Numbered from the stretch's first letter, positions 1-7,341 are shown. The stretch is 15,917 bases of DNA from Flavobacteriales bacterium (GCA_947375085.1 CANCEQ010000054.1:1-15917), one strand, 5' to 3'. Notes: a model not told the origin generated them from the sequence alone. Numbers and translations are program-made.

Positions 1-240
1 CCACAAGATTACAGATTGGTAGTTTTCAAAGATATGTCAAATGACTATTCTTTTATTTGTCCATCTTGCGCAACTACAAGCGAAACTATTACATGGGAAG
101 ATGGTGCTGAATATCCATTATTTAAATTAGATATTTCTCACAAATCTCATCCTTTCTTTACAGGAATCGTTCAGTTTGTTGATACTGCGGGTCGTATTGA
201 TAAGTTTCAAAATCGTTACAGCCGTACGATCAAAAAATAA
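1..240 (+). CDS. rpmE2: 50S ribosomal protein L31 type B, C-terminal part
   Basis: This is the 3' end of the gene for ribosomal protein L31 type B, a small component of the large subunit. The reading frame is open from base 1, beginning PQDYRLVVFKDMSN, so about 7-8 N-terminal residues lie outside the window. Diagnostic family segments are YRLVVFKDMSN at the start, the YPLFKLDISHKSHPFFTG core and the VDTAGRIDKFQNRYSR end. The longer, type B form is indicated by the insertion before HPFFTG and by the absence of the CxxC that precedes HPFFTG in zinc-binding L31. One CPSC pair (bases 61-72) is present in the insertion, where I expected a non-cysteine FLTRS-like stretch; this is odd but may be lineage-specific. 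The gene ends at TAA 238-240, followed at once by a terminator. Identity is close to certain. Confidence 0.95.
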   Translation, partial: PQDYRLVVFKDMSNDYSFICPSCATTSETITWEDGAEYPLFKLDISHKSHPFFTGIVQFVDTAGRIDKFQNRYSRTIKK

Positions 241-260
241 TTCTTTTTTACAAAGAGATA

Positions 261-289
261 AAGCTTCCATTTTTGGAAGCTTTTTTTTT
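261..289 (+). terminator. Rho-independent terminator of the L31 gene
   Basis: A perfect 9-bp stem, AAGCTTCCA (261-269) with TGGAAGCTT (274-282), has a TTTT loop and runs into nine T residues (281-289). It lies 20 bp after the L31 stop codon and separates L31 from the following operon. Confidence 0.93.
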
Positions 290-369
290 GCTATTAATTC
301 TCCATTTTCAATTAATTAAAAATTAACCATCCAAAATCCAACATTAAATAAAGTCTTTTGGCATTCAAC

Positions 370-400
370 TTGTAGTCTTGTAATCGAATTCTTATATTTG
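370..400 (+). promoter_or_regulatory. Bacteroidota-type promoter of the WG/TonB/ACP/FkbH operon
   Basis: A perfect TAnnTTTG -7 element (TATATTTG, 393-400) has TTG at 370-372 as a -33 element with 20-bp spacing, the geometry of the primary sigma factor of Bacteroidota. Transcription would start near 405-408. That places the start inside the upstream part of the longest open frame and argues that translation begins at TTG 413, only a few bases into the mRNA. Confidence 0.6.
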
Positions 401-412
401 ACTGTGATAAAA

Positions 413-2524
413 TTGAAGAACATATTTTTTTTACTTGTTTTTTCTTTAACTGTTTGTTTTTCAGTTAAAGCGAACAATATTGAAAAAGGGTTTGAAGCTT
501 TAAAGGAATATAATTATTTTGAAGCAAAAAAGATTTTTTATAAAACAATCAAAAAAGATTCATCGGCTTCAAGTTATGGATTAGCGACTATTTATTTCAG
601 ATCAGATAATCCTTTTCATTCATTAGATTCTGCATATAAATACAGTTGCATAGCTGAAAGAACGTTCAGTTTAATACCAGATAAGGAACGTGTTTTACTT
701 CAAAAATTTGATTTTGAATACATTAGAATTGTTGAGATAAGAGCAAAAGTGAGTTCAGAATATTATACTAAAGCCTTAAAAATAAACACGATAGAGGGGT
801 ATTCTGATTTTGTTTTAAAGAATGATTGGGCTAATGAACGATTTCACGCTATTTATAAACGTGATTCTCTAGCATTTGAAGTGACGCATCAAATTGGTAC
901 TTCTAAAGCTGTAAAAGATTTTATAGAAAAATATCCTGACAGTGAGTTTGTTAGAGATGCGGATAAATTTCTTGAATTATGTATTTATAAAGAAACTACA
1001 CAGAATGGACTAATAGATTCGTATATTCAATTTTGTTATGATTATCCGAGAAATAGACATGTTAAAGATGCAGAAGATAAGATTTTTGAATTGTTTATTA
1101 AAACTAAATCTTTAGCAGAGTATGCTGATTTTATTAAACAATTTCCATACAATCGTAATTTAGAAATTGCTTGGAGAAAATTATATCAATTGTTTATGGT
1201 TGATTATACAGAGAATCGTATTCAACAATTCCAATCAGATTATCCCAATTATCCTTTTACAGCCGAATTAGAGCAGGATATTAAATATGCACAGAGAAGG
1301 ATCATTCCGTATAAAGCAAATGGATTATTCGGTTTTATGGATTACAATGGTATTTGTGTAATAGAACCTACCTATGAATATTTAGGTTTTTACAATGAAG
1401 GACTTGCAGTAGCTGTTAAGGAAGGGAAATACGGATATATTGATAAAGGAAATAATATTGTAATTGAGTTTCAATATGAATCTGGTTCTGATTTCGAAAA
1501 CGGAAGAGCAATTGTTGGGTTGAATGAAAAAGTGGGTGTTATTAATCGAGCTGGTTTTACGGTTTTACCTATTGGTTTTGAGGATATAGGTACTTTTTCG
1601 GAAGGTTTGATTTATGCTAAAAAAGATAGTTTATACGGATATTACGATAATTCAGGATTTCAACGTATTGAAGAAAAATACAATGAAGCATTTTCATTTA
1701 CAAATGGTATTGCTAAAGTACAAATAGGGAAAAATCAAGGTTTCATTGATATATACGGTACCGAAGTAGTAGCTCCAATTTATGAATCAATTCATTTTTA
1801 TAATGATTCTCTTCTAGTATTTGAAAAGGAAGGTAAGTTTGGTATTTGCAAAAAAAATGGAGTAATAATAGATTCAGCCAAATATGACAATATAGGTACG
1901 CTAATTAACGGAAGGGCAATCGTGACTCAAAAAGGGAAATTGGGTTATATGAATGGAGAGGGGAAAATTATTTTAGATATCAAATACGATGAATTCCCTA
2001 ATTTTATAGAAGTTGGACAGTTTAATGGAGTTTATACGGTCGTTCGATTAAAAGGAAAATATGGTGTAATTGATAATTATGGAAAGTTTTTAATTCCTGC
2101 ATCGTATTCTCAATTAAGTAAGTTTAGTTCGTTAATTGCTTTTTCGAAAGGGAAAGGGTGGGGATTTATTGATATGACAAATAATGTTGTAATTGCACCA
2201 AAATTTGATTTTGCAGAAAGTTTTAATGATGGCTATGCATCAGTTGAAAAAGCTTCTTTGGTTGGATTACTGAATCCGAAAGATTCTTTAACAATTCCAA
2301 TTTCTTTTACTGATATAAAAAGAATAGATAAGCAGTTGGTTGTGGTTAATTTAAATAATAATCACGGGGTGTATGATGTTACAGGTAAATTAATCGTTCC
2401 GGTAGAATACCATCAAATTCGTTTATTAAATAAAGAATTCTTAATTTTAACAAAAGCATCAGAGGTGCATTATTTGTATCTTCCTGAAAATAAGATTATC
2501 AAGCCCAAAGTAGGAGATGAATAA
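413..2524 (+). CDS. Secreted WG-repeat protein with N-terminal TPR-like region
   Basis: The protein is about 703 residues and probably exported to the periplasm or outer membrane; its molecular role is unknown. The N-terminus (MKNIFFLLVFSLTVCFSVKA) is a clear signal peptide. A TPR-like helical region follows (roughly residues 25-300: EKGFEALKEYNYFEAKKIF, then repeated units containing YPDSEFVRDA and YPRNRHVKDA). The C-terminal half is an array of about eight WG/KWG-type repeats of the form GxxGFxDxxGxxVIxPxYExxxxFxxGLAxVxxxGKYG, for example GLFGFMDYNGICVIEPTYE and GKYGYIDKGNNIVIEFQYE. WG-repeat domains are beta-rich and generally taken as interaction modules. The frame could open at TTG 398, but that codon lies inside the -7 element, and only the TTG 413 start gives a standard signal peptide. 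The stop overlaps the next gene by 8 bp, indicating translational coupling with the TonB-like protein. Confidence 0.85.
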   Translation: MKNIFFLLVFSLTVCFSVKANNIEKGFEALKEYNYFEAKKIFYKTIKKDSSASSYGLATIYFRSDNPFHSLDSAYKYSCIAERTFSLIPDKERVLLQKFDFEYIRIVEIRAKVSSEYYTKALKINTIEGYSDFVLKNDWANERFHAIYKRDSLAFEVTHQIGTSKAVKDFIEKYPDSEFVRDADKFLELCIYKETTQNGLIDSYIQFCYDYPRNRHVKDAEDKIFELFIKTKSLAEYADFIKQFPYNRNLEIAWRKLYQLFMVDYTENRIQQFQSDYPNYPFTAELEQDIKYAQRRIIPYKANGLFGFMDYNGICVIEPTYEYLGFYNEGLAVAVKEGKYGYIDKGNNIVIEFQYESGSDFENGRAIVGLNEKVGVINRAGFTVLPIGFEDIGTFSEGLIYAKKDSLYGYYDNSGFQRIEEKYNEAFSFTNGIAKVQIGKNQGFIDIYGTEVVAPIYESIHFYNDSLLVFEKEGKFGICKKNGVIIDSAKYDNIGTLINGRAIVTQKGKLGYMNGEGKIILDIKYDEFPNFIEVGQFNGVYTVVRLKGKYGVIDNYGKFLIPASYSQLSKFSSLIAFSKGKGWGFIDMTNNVVIAPKFDFAESFNDGYASVEKASLVGLLNPKDSLTIPISFTDIKRIDKQLVVVNLNNNHGVYDVTGKLIVPVEYHQIRLLNKEFLILTKASEVHYLYLPENKIIKPKVGDE

Positions 2525-3314
2525 CTTTTTTGATTTAATTGATAAATACAAATTCGGAATTGTAGGTGCTTTTGCAGCTGGAATTGGATTGTTTATGTAT
2601 TTAGAATTAACATCAGTTCCTGAATACAAGGAGATTCATCCATTTTTCGAAGAGGTAGCGATGGAAAATGTACCTGAAGAACAAAAGTTGGAGATCACAA
2701 AAGATAATTTGGAATTTCAAGAGCAACCTAAATTTGAGGCTGGTAAAGTAACCAATACAGTTAGAGATGCGAATGATACCAGAGAACGTTCTAATGAAAA
2801 TTGGAGTGCTAGTAAATCATATAGCGATATTGAGAAATCAATAAAGGATGACGAACGTAAAATGTTCGAAGAAACAGGAGGGGAAGCGAAAAGAAAGGCA
2901 ATTCGCGAACAAGACGAAGAGCGTAAAAAATCGCAAAGTCAAAGTAAAAATGATAAATCTTCAGCACCTAAATCAACTAATGGTGCTACTTCAGGAACGA
3001 ATAATGCTGTGAAAGGAAATGTAATGGTAGAGTGGTCTTTATCAGGACGTTCACCGCATCAAAATAATGAATGGAATGTGAGAAATCCTGGATATACCTG
3101 TGGTCACGGTTCTTCAGGACGAGTAGTTATTACGATAAAAGTTGGACAAGACGGTCGAGTGGTTAGTGCTATTCCAGATGCAGCAGGAAGTTCTTCTGCT
3201 AATCCGTGTATGATTGAACAGGCAATTAAGTACGCAAAACTTTCAAGATTCGATTACTCAGGAACGGAAGTTAGTCAAACAGGTAAAATATATTATACGT
3301 TTATTTCTCAATAA
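2517..3314 (+). CDS. TonB-like energy-transducer protein, membrane anchored
   Basis: The 265-residue protein has one transmembrane helix (residues 13-31), a charged linker rich in E, K, R, S and N (about 35-160) and a compact C-terminal domain (about 167-265). That domain (VEWSLSGRSP, NPGYTCGHGSSGRVVITIKV, DGRVVSA, then CMIEQAIKYAKLSRF) matches the TonB C-terminal-like domain that Bacteroidota often encode next to ExbB/ExbD genes. The N-in topology puts the C-terminal domain in the periplasm. Two cysteines (195 and 231) within the domain could form a disulphide. No exbB/exbD is in the window, so it either borrows a pump from elsewhere or acts as a structural linker. Overlap with the WG-repeat gene suggests a shared envelope function. 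The family assignment is good; the role as a real energy transducer is inferred. Confidence 0.8.
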   Translation: MNNFFDLIDKYKFGIVGAFAAGIGLFMYLELTSVPEYKEIHPFFEEVAMENVPEEQKLEITKDNLEFQEQPKFEAGKVTNTVRDANDTRERSNENWSASKSYSDIEKSIKDDERKMFEETGGEAKRKAIREQDEERKKSQSQSKNDKSSAPKSTNGATSGTNNAVKGNVMVEWSLSGRSPHQNNEWNVRNPGYTCGHGSSGRVVITIKVGQDGRVVSAIPDAAGSSSANPCMIEQAIKYAKLSRFDYSGTEVSQTGKIYYTFISQ

Positions 3315-3328
3315 ATAACGAATTGAAA

Positions 3329-3634
3329 ATGAGTGATTTTGAAAAAATAAAGGAAATTGTTTTTAATGCGATAGATGAATTTAATTTATCTCAAGAAATC
3401 GAGAATAGGCTTGATAAATCGGAAGACGAAGTACTTTTTTCTAGAGCCGGTTTTACAGAAGTGGGAAAATTAGATAGTCTAACGTTGGTTTATTTTTTAG
3501 TCACTATTGAAGAATATTTACAGAAAAGTTTCGGTTCTTCTTTTAATTTAAAAACACAAGAATTGATTGATGCGAAAGAAGTTGAATTGAAAAATATTGC
3601 TTCTTTGATTAACTATATTCAACACCTTATCTAA
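3329..3634 (+). CDS. Acyl carrier protein
   Basis: A small acidic phosphopantetheine-binding protein of 101 residues (103 from TTG 3323). The signature GKLDSLTLVYFLVTIEEYL carries the DSL motif, whose serine (residue 50 from ATG 3329) would be the phosphopantetheine attachment site. The surrounding pattern (an amphipathic N-terminal helix, helix II after DSL, and a C-terminal helix ending LINYIQHLI) is typical of discrete ACPs from specialised pathways rather than the fatty-acid AcpP, which has a canonical DSLD/E-V-E motif. The ACP gene sits 14 bp after the TonB-like gene and 6 bp before the FkbH-like gene. This ACP-FkbH pairing is well known from glyceryl-S-ACP formation. No Shine-Dalgarno sequence helps to choose between TTG 3323 and ATG 3329; I prefer ATG. 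Confidence 0.88.
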   Translation: MSDFEKIKEIVFNAIDEFNLSQEIENRLDKSEDEVLFSRAGFTEVGKLDSLTLVYFLVTIEEYLQKSFGSSFNLKTQELIDAKEVELKNIASLINYIQHLI

Positions 3635-3640
3635 GCTATT

Positions 3641-5305
3641 TTGAAAGCACTTTTAATATCTGATTTTTCAATTAATAATCTTTCGGGGTATTTAAAGAAT
3701 GACTTGATAGAACAAAGATTAGAAACAGTGATTGCACCTTTTAATCAAGTTCATAAAGTATTAATAGATAGCAGTTTAGAATGCTGGGAAAACACCTGTG
3801 AATTAGGAATCGTTTGGACACAACCTGAGCGAGTTTTAAAACATTTTGCGGCATATCTTAATGGGGAAGATGTGAATGTGGACATTTTGCTTTCGGAAGT
3901 AAAGGATTTTGCGAATTTATTAAAAGTAGCGAGTAATCGTTTAGAAACACTTTTTGTAGCGAATTGGTCAATTAATTATAGCTTAAATTATCAAGGGATA
4001 CACTCTTCAAAATCAGAATTTGGAGTATATGATATTCTTTCCAAAATGAATGCTGTTTTAGCGAATGAATTGGATTTATTACCTAATATTTACGTTTTAA
4101 ATAGTCAGAAATGGGTCGCTTTGGCTGGTTCAAATGCTTATAGTTCCAAGTTGTGGTATTTGAGTAAAACACCTTTTCATTCTACTGTATTTGGTTTTGC
4201 ATCCAAAGATATTAGTGCTGCTTTTTTAAGTTTGAAAAGAGCAAATAAAAAGTTGATAGTTATAGATTTAGACAATACACTCTGGGGTGGTGTTGTAGGA
4301 GATATAGGTGCAGAGAATTTAGCTTTAGGTGGACATAATGCAATCGGTGAAGCGTATAAAGATTTTCAATTAGCTTTAAAATCATTAACAAAAAGAGGGA
4401 TTGTATTAGCTATTACTAGTAAAAATGAGGAATCAGTTGCGATGAATGCGATTGAGAATCATTCAGAAATGGTGTTAAGAAAAGCTGATTTTGTTGCTTG
4501 GAGAATTAATTGGGATGACAAAGCAAAGAATATTTTTGAAATAGCGCAAGAATTGAATTTAGGTTTGGATTCTATTGTTTTTTTAGATGATAATCCATTT
4601 GAAAGAGAGCGAATTAAGCATTCTTTTCCTGAAATCTTAGTCCCTGAATTACCGATAGATCCTTTATTGTATAAACACTTTTTAATGCAATTGGATTGTT
4701 TTAATTCGAATGCTATTAGTGAGGAAGATAGAAAAAGGACAGAATTGTATTCAATTGAAAAACAACGATTAGAACATAAAAATGGTTTTAACGATTTGGA
4801 AGAATGGTTGAAATCAATTGATATAAAAGTAAAGTGCGAAGAGTTGAATTCAGAGAATTTACAACGTGTTTTACAATTATTGAATAAGACGAATCAAATG
4901 AATCTATTGACTACTCGTTATACTGAAAAGGAGTTGTTGGATAGAAGTTTTGACGAGAACCATTTTACCTATGCTTTTTCTGTAAAAGATAATTTTGGAG
5001 ATGCAGGTTTAACCGGAGTAATTGGTTTGCAAGTTATAGGAGAAAATTTAATTTTCACTGATTTTGTTTTAAGTTGTAGAGTGATTGGCAGAAAAGTGGA
5101 AGAAACAATGCTTTCAGTAGCCATTCATCTAGCGAGAAAGTTAAATCTAAAATTTGTTGAAGCAAACTACATTGCAACAGAGAAAAACAAGCCTTGTTTT
5201 GATTTCTTTCAAAATTCGAACTTTGAAATACAAAATAATAAGTTTAGTTGGGCAGTTGAGAAAATGTATGTTCGCCCGTATTATGTTGATTTAGAAGGTT
5301 TTTGA
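3641..5305 (+). CDS. FkbH-like HAD-IIIC phosphatase/acyl-ACP loading enzyme
   Basis: The 554-residue protein belongs to the FkbH/BF1531-type family. Known FkbH proteins take the glycerate unit from 1,3-bisphosphoglycerate, dephosphorylate it and load it on an ACP. Three parts are visible: an N-terminal SGNH-like region (about 1-195); a HAD domain (about 200-345) with motif I VIDLDNTLWGG (nucleophile D209, acid/base D211), motif II TSKN (259-262), lysine K294 in NWDDKAKN and motif IV FLDDNPFERE (D316, D317); and a C-terminal GNAT-like region (about 390-554) with NKTNQMNLLTTRYT and FGDAGLTGVIG. All HAD catalytic residues are present. The start is TTG 3641: no in-frame ATG occurs before residue 136, deep inside the conserved domain. 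The gene is 6 bp downstream of the ACP gene, its expected partner. The true substrate (glycerate or another small acid) cannot be read from the sequence. Confidence 0.92.
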   Translation: MKALLISDFSINNLSGYLKNDLIEQRLETVIAPFNQVHKVLIDSSLECWENTCELGIVWTQPERVLKHFAAYLNGEDVNVDILLSEVKDFANLLKVASNRLETLFVANWSINYSLNYQGIHSSKSEFGVYDILSKMNAVLANELDLLPNIYVLNSQKWVALAGSNAYSSKLWYLSKTPFHSTVFGFASKDISAAFLSLKRANKKLIVIDLDNTLWGGVVGDIGAENLALGGHNAIGEAYKDFQLALKSLTKRGIVLAITSKNEESVAMNAIENHSEMVLRKADFVAWRINWDDKAKNIFEIAQELNLGLDSIVFLDDNPFERERIKHSFPEILVPELPIDPLLYKHFLMQLDCFNSNAISEEDRKRTELYSIEKQRLEHKNGFNDLEEWLKSIDIKVKCEELNSENLQRVLQLLNKTNQMNLLTTRYTEKELLDRSFDENHFTYAFSVKDNFGDAGLTGVIGLQVIGENLIFTDFVLSCRVIGRKVEETMLSVAIHLARKLNLKFVEANYIATEKNKPCFDFFQNSNFEIQNNKFSWAVEKMYVRPYYVDLEGF

Positions 5306-5345
5306 GTAATACCTTTCTAAAAAATGAATTCCAATCATTAAAAGT

Positions 5346-5359
5346 CTAAAGTCTAATAT
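5346..5359 (+). repeat. CTAA..TCTAA motif, left copy
   Basis: CTAAAGTCTAATAT differs at 2 of 14 positions from the copy at 5482-5495. Together the two bracket the GC-rich island as near-direct repeats. Confidence 0.4.
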
Positions 5360-5480
5360 CGTTTTGCTGCTTTGCGTCAGACTGCTCTTGGATACGTACT
5401 TTAAAGGGAGAGCGCGAAGGAGTTGTTATGTGCTGATGCTTTCGGGTATAACCTACAAACCTAATCGAGGTTGGACGTGT
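5360..5480. other. GC-rich non-coding island with three possible hairpins
   Basis: Of the 120 bases from 5360 to 5479, 57 are G or C by direct count, clearly above the AT-rich surroundings. No frame encodes a protein of useful length. Possible structure: (1) CTTTGC 5370-5375 with GCGAAG 5414-5419 (one G-U pair), enclosing GCTCT 5384-5388 with AGAGC 5409-5413; (2) GTTAT 5425-5429 with ATAAC 5448-5452; (3) AACCT 5458-5462 with AGGTT 5468-5472. The island lies between the FkbH-like gene and the converging minus-strand gene. It could be a small structured RNA, a mobile palindromic unit or a family of dispersed intergenic repeats. It does not look like a tRNA (no T-loop consensus) or a T-tract terminator. 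Confidence 0.35.
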
Positions 5481-5481
5481 A

Positions 5482-5495
5482 CTAATGTCTAAAAT
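5482..5495 (+). repeat. CTAA..TCTAA motif, middle copy
   Basis: CTAATGTCTAAAAT closes the GC-rich island and overlaps the stop codon of the minus-strand barrel-protein gene. A third version lies at 6205-6218, at the other side of that gene. Confidence 0.4.
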
Positions 5496-6115
5496 CTAAA
5501 ATATTTAAAATGTAAATGATAATTTCTAAAAGTTCGTCCATTAATAATTTCATTACCATATCCTATCCCTAAATCTCTATATCTTCCTTTCTTTAAAGGA
5601 TTATTAAAATTGTAACCAATATTGAATTCTAAAATTGGAAATGACTTTGAACTAATATTTGATTTTACTTTTTCATATCTTTGAATATATTGATTGTTTG
5701 CAATTCCTGAATATATATTAAACCATAAATAATATTTGTTAAAAGGTATAATTTGAATACCTAAAAGTAATGGGTAAATAATGTTCCGTGTTTTGTATAT
5801 ACCTATATCATTGCTATTTTCAGAATTATTCCATAAGTACCAAATTCCAGTTTGAGAAATAAAAGAAACCTTATTGTTAATACTATATTGATATTTTACT
5901 TTTAAACCGTATCCAAAATTGTACAAATACGAATTCGCTTCTTTATGTTTTTTTAAAGAAAATGGTTTGTCAATTTCGTAGAAAGTCCTTAAGCCTAAAA
6001 TTATTGTGTTTTTTTGATTTAAAGAATCATTATTTTGACTGTAAAAAAATAGGGGGACAAGAAAATTAAAAAATATAATTAATGTTTTTTTTAGATGTAA
6101 GTTTTTTGATTTCAT
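5489..6115 (-). CDS. Probable outer-membrane beta-barrel protein, function unknown
   Basis: A 208-residue protein that I do not recognise as a named family. The N-terminus has a basic region (KSKNLHLKKT) followed by a hydrophobic stretch (LIIFFNFLVPLFFYSQ), a plausible signal peptide with cleavage around residue 26. The mature part alternates short aromatic-rich beta-strand-like segments with polar turns (NFGYGLKVKYQYSINNKVSF, GIWYLWNN, YYLWFNIYSGIANNQY) and ends HLHFKYFRF with a terminal phenylalanine, as is usual for small outer-membrane barrels. The gene is visibly more AT-rich and more N/I/Y-rich than its neighbours, and related CTAA..TCTAAAAT motifs lie at both of its ends. It points the same way as the VOC and carbonic anhydrase genes but is separated from them by 103 bp, so it may have its own promoter. 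Barrel topology is inferred from strand pattern only. Confidence 0.6.
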   Translation of the reverse strand: MKSKNLHLKKTLIIFFNFLVPLFFYSQNNDSLNQKNTIILGLRTFYEIDKPFSLKKHKEANSYLYNFGYGLKVKYQYSINNKVSFISQTGIWYLWNNSENSNDIGIYKTRNIIYPLLLGIQIIPFNKYYLWFNIYSGIANNQYIQRYEKVKSNISSKSFPILEFNIGYNFNNPLKKGRYRDLGIGYGNEIINGRTFRNYHLHFKYFRF

Positions 6116-6204
6116 ATTTAATTCGGTAAATATTAAAATAGAGATAATTTTATTTTTTTACTTTTCGCTGTTATTCGAAGCATGGATTTCATTATTTCCA
6201 CTAA

Positions 6205-6218
6205 CTAACATCTAAAAT
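6205..6218 (+). repeat. CTAA..TCTAA motif, right copy
   Basis: CTAACATCTAAAAT matches the copy at 5482-5495 at 12 of 14 positions and, including the preceding A, lies in the extended match ACTAA..TCTAAAATCTA. It abuts the 3' end of the VOC gene. Confidence 0.35.
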
Positions 6219-6623
6219 CTATAAAATCTCTTCCACCAATTCAATAATTTCAAAAGTAGGAGTAGAAAAGAAAATCACTCTTCGATTATCAAATGCTATA
6301 GCTGGTTGCGGCTTGCTTAAAGCGATGAATTTATTCGCAAGACAATGTTTTACATCTTCATCAAAATGATTCGCTACAAAGCACATATGGTATAGTCCCC
6401 CTTTTTTCTTTTGAAGTATTTGATTTACAGGACTTTCTTCATTCAGAGGTTCTATTAATTCAAGTCGAACACCATTTGAACTAGTTGCAAATGCGATTTT
6501 ACAATTTTGAATAGGATCAATGATAATATCACTTAATTCATTTATACCTAAAACAGGCTGTAACATTGAATGAAAGTATTCTTCAATATTTTTAACGGCA
6601 ATACCAACGTGATCGAATTCCAT
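6219..6623 (-). CDS. VOC (glyoxalase-fold) protein, methylmalonyl-CoA epimerase-like
   Basis: A 134-residue single-domain metalloprotein of the vicinal oxygen chelate superfamily. Expected metal ligands can be placed: H5 in FDHVGIAV, H79 in GGLYHMCF and E128 in FEIIELVEE, with E55 in RLELIEPL at a position common in epimerase-like members. The C-terminal pattern KPQPAIAFDNRRVIFF resembles VOC proteins encoded beside ACP and FkbH genes in glycan or polyketide loci, more than the housekeeping methylmalonyl-CoA epimerase, where GLHH replaces GLYH. Such a protein could epimerise or isomerise an acyl-thioester. It begins 3 bp after the carbonic anhydrase stop codon and is surely co-transcribed with it, although its functional link is more likely with the plus-strand ACP/FkbH genes. 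The exact substrate is unknown. Confidence 0.85.
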   Translation of the reverse strand: MEFDHVGIAVKNIEEYFHSMLQPVLGINELSDIIIDPIQNCKIAFATSSNGVRLELIEPLNEESPVNQILQKKKGGLYHMCFVANHFDEDVKHCLANKFIALSKPQPAIAFDNRRVIFFSTPTFEIIELVEEIL

Positions 6624-6626
6624 AAT

Positions 6627-7289
6627 TTATTCCATAAATGTTACTATTCCTGTTTCAATATCGTAAAAGGCACCAACTATTTTAATTTTTTTCTGTTTAA
6701 TTAATGTTCGTATAGAAGAACTTCTGGATACTATATCATCGATGGTAGCTTTAACACTGTGTTTTGCCGTTATGTTAATGACATTTGGATGACTTTTATG
6801 ATGTTTGATAGAAGGTTTTATTTGTTCTACTAGTTGTGAAAGATGTCCATGTTTAATATCATTTACGGCACCAGTTACCGCACCACAATGGCTATGTCCC
6901 ATTACTACAATAAGCTTTGCTGTTGAGTGATTTACAGTATACTCAATACTTCCTAATACATTTCTGTCCTCTAAATTTCCGGCATTTCGAATAACAAAAA
7001 TATTTCCTATTCCTTGATCAAAAATAATCTCAGGAGGAACCCTAGAATCCATGCAAGATAAAATGACAGAATGTGGTTGATGACCGTGTTTTGTAATTTC
7101 GATTTGTTCTAAATGATTGATGTTGATTAATTCATCATTTAAAAAGCGTTGATTACCTTTTTTTAACTCTTTGATTGATTCTTCTGGTGAGTGTACAATA
7201 ATTTCTTTAACCAATCCCTCAGATTTTTCGTTGCACGAATTAAAAAATATTAAACTGAGTAATATAAAGAGTAACGATATAGACTTCAT
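6627..7289 (-). CDS. Beta-class carbonic anhydrase, probable lipoprotein
   Basis: A 220-residue beta-carbonic anhydrase, a zinc enzyme interconverting CO2 and bicarbonate. Zinc ligands and catalytic dyad are intact: C79, D81 and R83 in SCMDSRVPPE, and H132 and C135 in GHSHCGAV. RNAGN (101-105) is also conserved. The N-terminus MKSISLLFILLSLIFFNSCN is a lipoprotein signal with the acylated cysteine predicted at residue 19, so the enzyme should be membrane-tethered on the periplasmic side rather than cytosolic. Length after cleavage is about 200 residues, normal for bacterial members. It is the first gene of a minus-strand pair with the VOC gene. The lipobox (FNSC) is slightly atypical in lacking leucine at -3. 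Function is secure; the location is inferred. Confidence 0.93.
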   Translation of the reverse strand: MKSISLLFILLSLIFFNSCNEKSEGLVKEIIVHSPEESIKELKKGNQRFLNDELININHLEQIEITKHGHQPHSVILSCMDSRVPPEIIFDQGIGNIFVIRNAGNLEDRNVLGSIEYTVNHSTAKLIVVMGHSHCGAVTGAVNDIKHGHLSQLVEQIKPSIKHHKSHPNVINITAKHSVKATIDDIVSRSSSIRTLIKQKKIKIVGAFYDIETGIVTFME

Positions 7290-7309
7290 TAATTTGAATT
7301 TGAAAAATA

Positions 7310-7341
7310 TAAAGATAATTATTTTATGTGTTTTCAGCCAA
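7310..7341 (-). promoter_or_regulatory. Probable promoter of the carbonic anhydrase-VOC operon
   Basis: Read on the minus strand, TTTTTGG with TTG at 7341-7339 is followed after 21 bp by TATCTTTA (7317-7310), close to the TAnnTTTG -7 consensus. Transcription would begin near 7303, a short distance before ATG 7289. The same octamer TATCTTTA occurs on the plus strand at 7399-7406, upstream of the divergent gene, but without a clear -33 element. Confidence 0.4.

Noticed and set aside
5360..5480. tRNA or simple transcription terminator in the GC-rich island
   Set aside because: No T-loop consensus or acceptor stem of 7 bp can be formed, and no hairpin is followed by a T tract.
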